NCBI GenBank assembly: GCA_934621705.1
Contig: CAKTUP010000060.1
Coordinates: 1-11,815 of the forward strand
Source: an uncultured Petrimonas sp.
GTDB taxonomy: Bacteria; Bacteroidota; Bacteroidia; Bacteroidales; Dysgonomonadaceae
Direction of reading: 5' to 3'
DNA: 11,815 nucleotides
Part shown: positions 6,613 through 11,815 of the stretch, in pieces
Layout of the letters: each line of letters opens with the position of its first letter
Numbering within the stretch: the first letter of the stretch is position 1
The notes under the pieces: model-generated
Databases searched by the model: none
What the model saw: only the letters and a program-made list of their open reading frames with translations
What the model was told of the DNA's origin: nothing
Program-made: the position numbers and the translations under genes

Positions 6613-6642
6613 GTAGAAAAGACGCATTCAATGCGTCTCTAC
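6613..6642. repeat. AGACG/CGTCT hairpin overlapping the copper ATPase stop codon
   Basis: GTAG, a bulge of three A, then AGACGCATT pairs with AATGCGTCT and CTAC, leaving a short loop around C6629. Its right edge supplies the TAG stop (6639-6641, minus strand) of the copper ATPase gene. A run of eight C lies just to the left (6605-6612). On the plus strand a short T-run follows, so it could back up the DUF6261 terminator; on the minus strand no T-run follows. It belongs to the same hairpin family as 5275-5298 and 10300-10327. Confidence 0.65.
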
Positions 6643-8840
6643 TTTTTCCACTTCAACCTCAAACTATTCGTCACCACGCTCACGCTGCTCAGCGCCATGG
6701 CCGCCCCGGCAATCATCGGGTTGAGCAGGAAACCGTTGACGGGATAAAGGATGCCGGCGGCAATGGGAATGCCGATAACGTTGTAAATAAACGCCCAAAA
6801 CAGATTCTGACGAATGGTTCTGACGGTTTGCCGAGACAGGCGGATGGCTTGCGGAATTTTTGTCAAGTCGGATGAAATGATGGTCATTTTTGCCACGTCC
6901 ATCGCGATATCGCTCCCCTGCCCCATGGCGATGCTCACGTCGGCTTGCGCCAGCGCGGTGCTGTCGTTGATGCCGTCGCCCACCATAGCAACTATTTTTC
7001 CCTGCTGCTGCAACTGTTTCACGAAATCCGATTTCTCCTGCGGCAGCACTTCCGCCTTGTGATGCCTTATTCCGGTTTGCTGCGCAATGGCGGCGGCGGT
7101 GGCTTCGTTATCGCCCGTGAGCATATACATTTCGATGCCCATTTCCTGCATTTGCCGAATGGCAGCGATGGATGTTTCCTTTATTTTGTCGGAAATGGCC
7201 AAAACGGCTAAAGCTCTTTGGCTGTCGGCAAACCAGATAACGGTTTTGGCTAATTTACTCCACTCATTAGACTTCACCAATAAATTTTCCGGTATGGTAA
7301 TATTGTTTTCCGCCAGTAGCTTTCTGTTTCCTGCAAAATAGGTTTCGCTACCGGCTACACCCTTCACACCCTTTCCGGTAATGCTTTCGAAACCCGAAAT
7401 CTCAACCGCGTTTTCATTCTCAAAATGTTTCACAACGGCTTCCGCCAGCGGATGTTCCGATTGTTTTTCCAGAGCCGCCAATATCGGTTTCATCGATTCA
7501 TCTGTCCACCACTCATCCGTAACCTGCGGTTTTCCTTCGGTAATGGTTCCGGTTTTGTCCAGCGCCACGGCATTCACTTTCTGCGACAGTTCCAGGCTTT
7601 CGGCATCTTTTATCAGTATCCCGTTTTCGGCGCCTTTGCCCACGCCCACCATAATGGCCGTTGGCGTTGCCAGCCCCAGCGCACACGGACAGGCGATTAC
7701 CAGCACCGTAACGAAAGCCAGCAGCGCGTGCGTGAGCGCATTGTCTCCGCCGAAAATCAGCCAAACGATAAACGTGAGAATCGCTATTCCGATAACCACC
7801 GGCACGAAAATTCCGGCAATTTTGTCCACCAGTTTCTGCACCGGCGCTTTGCTTCCCTGCGCGTCTTGCACCATGTTGATGATGTGCGCCAGCATCGTTT
7901 CCTTACCTACTTTATCGGCGCGAAACCTAAAACTTCCCTTCTGGTTGATGGTTCCGGCAAACACCTTTTCGCCTTCCGATTTTCGCACGGCCATTGGTTC
8001 GCCGCTGAGCATGCTCTCATCCACAAACGAATCGCCCGAAATCACCGTACCGTCCACGGCAATTTTCTCGCCCGGTTTTACCAGCACGATATTGCCGACC
8101 GCAATGTTTTCGATGGGCATTTCCACCTGATTGTCGCCATCAATAACCGTAACCGTTTTCGGCTGCAAGCCCATCAACTTTTTCAACGCCGACGAAGTGC
8201 TGCCTTTGGCGCGCTCTTCCAGCAGGCGCCCCAGCAGAATAAACGCGATAATTACCGCCGCCGCTTCAAAATACACATGCGCGTGCAACCCTTTGCTGTG
8301 CCAAAACTCGGGGAAAAGCATGTTGAAAATGCTGAAAATATAAGCCGTTCCGGTACTCAGCGCCACCAGCGTATCCATATTGGCGGTTCGATGACGAGCC
8401 TGTTTCCACGCGGTAATGAAAAAATCCCTGCCCAGCCAAAGCACCACGGGAGTGGAAAACACCCACATAATAAGATTGCCGTAAGGCATATTCATGAAAA
8501 ACATACCGATAACCACCACCGGAAGCGATAGGATCAACGCCCAAACAGTTCTGTTTTTTAGTTGTTTATAATTCTTTTCGTGGATTTCGTCGAGCAAATC
8601 CTGTTGGTTTTCTTCTTCGAGCACCAGGTCGTAGCCGATGGATTGCACGGCTTGTTGTATCGCGGCTGCGTTCGTTTTATCGGGGTCGAAATCCACCTGC
8701 GCCGTTGCCGTGGCAAAGTTTACGGCCGCACTGTTCACGCCTTCGAGCGATTTTATTTTGTTTTCAACGCCCGCCGCGCATCCGGCGCAAGTCATTTGCA
8801 GCACGGGAAAGTTCTTGTGTATGGATTGATGTGTTGCCAT
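6639..8840 (-). CDS. copA: Copper-translocating P1B-type ATPase
   Basis: This 733-residue protein has the complete Cu+ ATPase layout. One N-terminal heavy-metal-associated domain carries MTCAGC at residues 16-21. Eight membrane segments follow, with transport motif CPC at 384-386 (VIACPCALGLATPTA), YN at 686-687 and MALSS at 715-719. This is the ligand set of the Cu+-exporting P1B-1 group. The actuator loop has SGEP at 279-282 where TGE is usual. The phosphorylation site is DKTGT at 428-432, with nucleotide-binding HP at 463-464, GKG near 489, TGDN at 575-578 and hinge GDGIND at 621-626. It pumps copper out of the cytoplasm using ATP. No copper regulator or chaperone gene is adjacent in this window. 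A hairpin lies just before the start codon, and the TAG stop lies in a repeated hairpin element. Silver would be an alternative substrate. Confidence 0.95.
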   Translation of the reverse strand: MATHQSIHKNFPVLQMTCAGCAAGVENKIKSLEGVNSAAVNFATATAQVDFDPDKTNAAAIQQAVQSIGYDLVLEEENQQDLLDEIHEKNYKQLKNRTVWALILSLPVVVIGMFFMNMPYGNLIMWVFSTPVVLWLGRDFFITAWKQARHRTANMDTLVALSTGTAYIFSIFNMLFPEFWHSKGLHAHVYFEAAAVIIAFILLGRLLEERAKGSTSSALKKLMGLQPKTVTVIDGDNQVEMPIENIAVGNIVLVKPGEKIAVDGTVISGDSFVDESMLSGEPMAVRKSEGEKVFAGTINQKGSFRFRADKVGKETMLAHIINMVQDAQGSKAPVQKLVDKIAGIFVPVVIGIAILTFIVWLIFGGDNALTHALLAFVTVLVIACPCALGLATPTAIMVGVGKGAENGILIKDAESLELSQKVNAVALDKTGTITEGKPQVTDEWWTDESMKPILAALEKQSEHPLAEAVVKHFENENAVEISGFESITGKGVKGVAGSETYFAGNRKLLAENNITIPENLLVKSNEWSKLAKTVIWFADSQRALAVLAISDKIKETSIAAIRQMQEMGIEMYMLTGDNEATAAAIAQQTGIRHHKAEVLPQEKSDFVKQLQQQGKIVAMVGDGINDSTALAQADVSIAMGQGSDIAMDVAKMTIISSDLTKIPQAIRLSRQTVRTIRQNLFWAFIYNVIGIPIAAGILYPVNGFLLNPMIAGAAMALSSVSVVTNSLRLKWKK

Positions 8841-8847
8841 GAAATAT

Positions 8848-8866
8848 AAACCCCGAAATGGGGCTT
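8848..8866 (-). promoter_or_regulatory. Hairpin in the copper ATPase leader
   Basis: In the minus-strand transcript AAGCCCC pairs with GGGGUUU (four G-C, one G-U and two A-U pairs) around the loop AUUUC. The stem ends seven bases before the ATG, close enough to affect ribosome access. No known copper-responsive element is recognised, and the role is inference. Confidence 0.35.
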
Positions 8867-8960
8867 ATTGTTCAAGGGGCGGATGGATAGGGATGGATGG
8901 TTGTCGGAATTGTTTTTGTGGTGCGGGTTGTGGAATGTGAAAGATCAACCGTCACCCACC

Positions 8961-9015
8961 GGGAGACGGAGTTTTTAACTCCGTTATAAAAACGAAGGCA
9001 AAGCCATCGTCTCCC
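8961..9015. repeat. Two-hairpin element between copper ATPase and symporter genes
   Basis: GGGAG at 8961-8965 and CTCCC at 9011-9015 close a unit that holds two 19-base stem-loops. The first, 8966-8984, has ACGGAGTT and AACTCCGT around TTT. The second, 8992-9010, is ACGAAGGCAAAGCCATCGT, with one internal A-A mismatch. The second is the exact reverse complement of 5243-5261. It lies 37 bases after the symporter stop codon and about 120 bases upstream of the copper ATPase start, so it may serve as a 3' structure for the symporter transcript. No T-run follows on the minus strand. Confidence 0.7.
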
Positions 9016-9017
9016 AA

Positions 9018-9070
9018 TCGCCTCTTTTCGCCTCATCGCCCCGTCGCCTTGTCACCCCTCCGCCCTGTCG
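9018..9070. repeat. Octamer array across the symporter gene's 3' end
   Basis: Units of eight run without a break from 9028: TCGCCTCA, TCGCCCCG, TCGCCTTG, TCACCCCT, CCGCCCTG. One more copy, TCGCCTCT at 9018-9025, lies two bases before them. On the minus strand the units at 9052-9067 encode the last residues Arg-Ala-Glu-Gly and the TGA stop (9052-9054) of the symporter. Confidence 0.55.
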
Positions 9071-10284
9071 TGTTTATATTGAAAGAAAATCATAAACAAA
9101 AACGCCACTATAAGCGAATATCCGGCGAAAACGTACCACGAATTCGGCCAACCCACCATATCGACCACCTTTCCGGCAGCGTACGAACCGATAAACGCAC
9201 CAAAACCGTTGGTCATGATCATAAAAACGCCTTGCGCGCTGGAACGGATGGCCGGACGTGTAACTTTTTCCACGTACAACGAACCCGAGATGTTGAAAAA
9301 ATCGAACGCCACGCCGTAGATCAACATCGAAAGGATCAGCATCCAGACACCGCTTCCCGGGTCGCCCGCGCCCAACAACGCGAATCTCAACACCCAGGCA
9401 ACCATACTTATCAGCATCACGGTTTTAATGCCGTATCGCTTCAAAAAGAAAGGAATGAGCAAAATACACAAGGTTTCCGACATTTGCGAAAGCGAAATCA
9501 AAATATTCGCATGTTCCACGCCGAAAGTTCCGGCGAATTTGGGGATATTACCGAAATAATTGGTCAGGTAATCGTTCGCGAAAGCGTTGGTAATCTGCAA
9601 TGCAATACCCAGACACATGGAAAACAGGAAGAAAACGGCCATTTGCCGGTGCTTGAAAAGTGCAAAGGCACGCAACCCCATTTTGTCAATAAAGGTCGCA
9701 TTTTCAGACTCCTTGTTTATCGGGCAATTGGGCAGCGTGAAAGCGTAAATCCCAAGCACAAGCGAGAGAATTGCTGAAAAATAAAGTTGATACGATGTTT
9801 TGGATAACTGTATGCCATCGATTCGGATCAGATCCACGGCTATCATCGAAACGATAAAACCCACCGTTCCCCAAACCCGGATGGGCGGAAACGATTTTAC
9901 TGTTTCCAGGCCGCACGAAGTCAACGACGTATAAGCCACCGAGTTGGACAAGGCGATTGTAGGCATATAAAACATCACCGACAACAATACATACGTGTAT
10001 AGCGTGGCGTATTCTGTTTGCGGAGCGGCAAGAAAAAGGAACAATCCGGCAATGAGATGACAAATGCCGAGTAGTTTTTGCGCCGGGATCCATCGGTCGG
10101 CAATAACGCCCATCACGCCCGGCATAAAAAGCGATGCAATGCCCATCGTGGCAAAAAAACTGCCGATTTGTACGCCCGAAAATTTCAATCCGCCGCCAAG
10201 GTAAGCGCCTAACGAAATCAGCCACGCTCCCCAAATGGCGTACTGGAGAAAATTCATTACGATGAGTCTGAGTTTGATATTCAT
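9052..10284 (-). CDS. Nucleoside:H+ symporter (NupG/XapB-type MFS permease)
   Basis: This 410-residue, very hydrophobic protein has about 12 membrane segments and begins MNIKLRLIVMNFLQYAIWGA, the characteristic opening of the nucleoside:H+ symporter family of the major facilitator superfamily. The first loop carries the GVIADRWIPAQKLLG segment, the family's form of the MFS loop 2-3 motif. It would import nucleosides with protons across the inner membrane. Length is close to E. coli NupG (418). The ATG at 10284 is chosen because it begins this conserved opening. The final residues HDRAEG lie partly in an octamer repeat. The EnvC-like gene ends 68 bases upstream on the same strand with a hairpin between, so linkage is uncertain. 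The nucleoside phosphorylase at 1098-1964 could use its substrates, though the genes are far apart. Exact specificity is not visible. Confidence 0.88.
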   Translation of the reverse strand: MNIKLRLIVMNFLQYAIWGAWLISLGAYLGGGLKFSGVQIGSFFATMGIASLFMPGVMGVIADRWIPAQKLLGICHLIAGLFLFLAAPQTEYATLYTYVLLSVMFYMPTIALSNSVAYTSLTSCGLETVKSFPPIRVWGTVGFIVSMIAVDLIRIDGIQLSKTSYQLYFSAILSLVLGIYAFTLPNCPINKESENATFIDKMGLRAFALFKHRQMAVFFLFSMCLGIALQITNAFANDYLTNYFGNIPKFAGTFGVEHANILISLSQMSETLCILLIPFFLKRYGIKTVMLISMVAWVLRFALLGAGDPGSGVWMLILSMLIYGVAFDFFNISGSLYVEKVTRPAIRSSAQGVFMIMTNGFGAFIGSYAAGKVVDMVGWPNSWYVFAGYSLIVAFLFMIFFQYKHDRAEG

Positions 10285-10299
10285 AATATTTCGAGTTTT

Positions 10300-10327
10300 G
10301 TACAGACGCGATTAATCGCGTCTCTAC
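10300..10327. repeat. AGACG/CGTCT hairpin between EnvC-like and symporter genes
   Basis: GTACAGACGCGATT is followed at once by its complement with one mismatch, giving a 28-base near-palindrome. Its stem AGACGCGATT shares AGACG with the hairpins at 5275-5298 and 6613-6642, but the core differs and remains self-complementary. It lies 25 bases past the EnvC-like stop codon and 15 bases before the symporter start. No T-run follows on the minus strand. Confidence 0.7.
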
Positions 10328-10352
10328 GGGATTTAAGAATAATGCCGTCTTG

Positions 10353-11720
10353 TCACCTTCTCAACCACGGCGCCGGATTCAACTTGGTTGTTTTCTGCCA
10401 CAACTGAAAATGCATGGTCGCTACTCCGGTATCGGGATCGGTATAAATTCGCCCGAGCGATTGGCCGGCTTTCAGTTTATCGCCCGATTTAACAAACAAG
10501 TCGTAAATGTTGCCGTAGAACGTGTAATAATCGCCGTGGCGTACAATCACGCACGTGTTGTAACCGGGAACGGAGAACACTTTCGATACTTCGCCTTCGA
10601 ATACTGTGCGAATGTTGGCGCCCTGTTGCGCCTGAATATCGATGCCGTTGCTGTTGGTGGTTACGTTCCACTCGCTGTGCCGCCGCTGTCCGAAACTTCC
10701 CACAATGGATGCTGTTCCCGTAACGGGCATCGGCAGATTCCCGCGATTGGAAACGAAGTTTTTGGACAGATTGAACGTTTCATCGGCGGCGGTAGCCGAT
10801 TCTATTCTGGGTTCGGGTTGCCGTACGGCAGGTTCGGCCGGTTTTGCGGGAGCGGTTACCGTTTTATCGGGTTCTTTGCGGGCAACTTCTTCGGTTTTTT
10901 TCTTAGCTTCGGCTTCGCGGCGTGCTCTGGCGGCCGCTTCGTCGGCTTTGCGTTTCGCTTCGGCCAACCGGCGTGCTTCGGCTTCCCGTTCCAATCGAGC
11001 AACTTCTTCGGCGATCAGTTTTTCGATTTGGGCATCCAGCCTTCTGGCTTGCTGTTGTTTATCCTGAAGCGTTTTCTGCAGTTCCTGCTGTTTTCCTCGC
11101 GCTTCCGTCATTTCCGACTGACGGACATTTTCTTCTTCCTGCAATTTGGCTTGCTCGGTTTTCAACGCATTCAGCGCGTTTTGTTTATCGGCCTGCGCCT
11201 TGGCAAGTTCGTCTTTTCGAGCGCTCAACTGAACGTTTTGCTGTTTTATTTCTTCGGCCTGGCTTTTGCGCCATCTGGAGTAATCGCGCAAATATTGCAT
11301 CCGGCGCAACGATTCGCCCAGCGACTTTCCCGACAGGATGAAAAACAGTTCGTTTTGCCCGCTGCGACTGGTTTGCATCACGCGAACCGCTTTAGCGTAA
11401 CTGTCCTGTTTCTGTTTTAGCTCCGCGTTCAAGCGCTTTATTTCCGATTCCAGCCGCGATTGCTCTCTTTCCAGCGCGGCGATTTCCTGGTTTTGCAGCG
11501 TCATCATCTCTTTTCGCGAAGCGATCTGTTTGTTGATGAGATTGATGCGTTGAAGAATGGTGGTGGTTTGTTTTTTTACGTCGAGAAATAGCCGGTTGGT
11601 GTTTCGGATCTCTTCCTGCAGAATTTTTTGCTGTCTCTGAAGATTATCGATTTGCTGAGTTTGCGAAAAAAGGGTTATCGCAAACACCGAAAACAATCCT
11701 ATCGCTACAACTCTCCTCAT
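10353..11720 (-). CDS. EnvC-like murein hydrolase activator (degenerate LytM/M23 domain)
   Basis: With the ATG at 11720 this is a 455-residue exported protein. A signal peptide (RRVVAIGLFSVFAITLFS) leads, followed by a long coiled coil to about residue 280, a Pro/Ala linker (about 285-305) and a C-terminal LytM domain (about 330-455). Of the five active-site residues of M23 peptidases only two remain. In NSNGID the zinc His is Ser357 while Asp361 is kept. In YTFYGNI the catalytic His is Asn404. In TMHFQLW the first His is Met436 while His437 is kept. It is therefore unlikely to cut peptidoglycan itself. The layout matches EnvC, which activates cell-wall amidases at the division site; that role is inferred. 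The ATG overlaps the TGA of the DUF4292 gene by one base (TGATG), which suggests coupled translation. An in-frame TTG one codon earlier is rejected for that reason. Confidence 0.9.
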   Translation of the reverse strand: MRRVVAIGLFSVFAITLFSQTQQIDNLQRQQKILQEEIRNTNRLFLDVKKQTTTILQRINLINKQIASRKEMMTLQNQEIAALEREQSRLESEIKRLNAELKQKQDSYAKAVRVMQTSRSGQNELFFILSGKSLGESLRRMQYLRDYSRWRKSQAEEIKQQNVQLSARKDELAKAQADKQNALNALKTEQAKLQEEENVRQSEMTEARGKQQELQKTLQDKQQQARRLDAQIEKLIAEEVARLEREAEARRLAEAKRKADEAAARARREAEAKKKTEEVARKEPDKTVTAPAKPAEPAVRQPEPRIESATAADETFNLSKNFVSNRGNLPMPVTGTASIVGSFGQRRHSEWNVTTNSNGIDIQAQQGANIRTVFEGEVSKVFSVPGYNTCVIVRHGDYYTFYGNIYDLFVKSGDKLKAGQSLGRIYTDPDTGVATMHFQLWQKTTKLNPAPWLRR

Positions 11721-11815
11721 CAATTGGCCGTTAAGATTTTAACAATATCCGAAATTGTTGCCCTCGTGTAACTTCCCGGAACCGAGATTTGAAGGTCGAA
11801 ATCCTCATCGAGCGC
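11720..11815 (-). CDS. DUF4292 family protein, C-terminal fragment
   Basis: Only the last 31 codons and the TGA stop lie in the window; the 5' part is cut by the edge. The tail reads ALDEDFDLQISVPGSYTRAT and ends DIVKILTAN. This fits the end of DUF4292 proteins, Bacteroidetes envelope proteins of unknown function whose gene usually lies directly before an EnvC-like gene. The one-base TGATG overlap with the next gene shows they are one transcript and probably translationally coupled. Assignment rests on the short tail and gene order, so it is moderate. Confidence 0.6.
   Translation of the reverse strand, partial: ALDEDFDLQISVPGSYTRATISDIVKILTAN

Noticed and set aside
7425..8531. Long plus-strand open frame (368 codons) opposite the copper ATPase gene
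   Set aside because: It is the antisense of a fully conserved ATPase; its His/Arg/Phe-rich product is typical of such shadows.
8881..8900. Direct repeat GGATGGATAG/GGATGGATGG upstream of copA
   Set aside because: Two 10-base copies are too short to separate from chance, and no known operator motif matches.

Overview
The window looks like chromosomal DNA of a member of the Bacteroidales, most likely near Dysgonomonadaceae/Porphyromonadaceae. The signs are a DUF4292 to EnvC-like gene pair, a DUF6261 gene, an S23/four-helix-bundle gene, starts without Shine-Dalgarno sequences, one promoter of the Bacteroidetes TTTG/TAnnTTTG type, and many short-period intergenic repeats. The placement is inference from gene content; no rRNA is present.

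Layout, left to right. Plus strand: floA (39-1025), a uridine-phosphorylase-like nucleoside phosphorylase (1098-1964), a small four-helix-bundle protein (2014-2373), a secreted two-domain M16 zinc protease (2429-5227), a gene-free stretch of 524 bp (5228-5751) and a DUF6261 gene (5752-6519). Minus strand: a copper P1B-type ATPase (6639-8840), a nucleoside:H+ symporter of the NupG type (9052-10284), an EnvC-like LytM protein (10353-11720) and the C-terminal end of a DUF4292 protein (11720-11815, cut by the window edge). The DUF6261 gene and the copper ATPase gene converge on a terminator region at 6556-6642.

The genes are mostly ordinary housekeeping functions: membrane organisation, nucleoside uptake and cleavage, periplasmic proteolysis, copper export and cell-wall hydrolase control. 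They do not form one pathway. The phosphorylase and the nucleoside importer are functionally related but sit 7 kb apart on opposite strands.

The unusual content is between the genes. (1) The four-helix-bundle gene is enclosed by two inverted 34-bp arrays of a 7-bp unit (32 of 34 positions match), giving a compact 423-bp unit that looks like a mobile or formerly mobile cassette. Its right arm supplies the gene's own stop codon. (2) Two other arrays with a 7-bp period flank floA. One folds into a long hairpin and contains no gene. (3) A 41-bp tandem repeat, each unit opening with a CGGA-NNN-TCCG palindrome, lies just upstream of the DUF6261 promoter. (4) Hairpins with conserved AGACG/CGTCT stems and variable self-complementary cores recur at four intergenic places. 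(5) An 8-bp-period array covers the 3' end of the symporter gene. In three genes the stop codon lies inside such a repeat.
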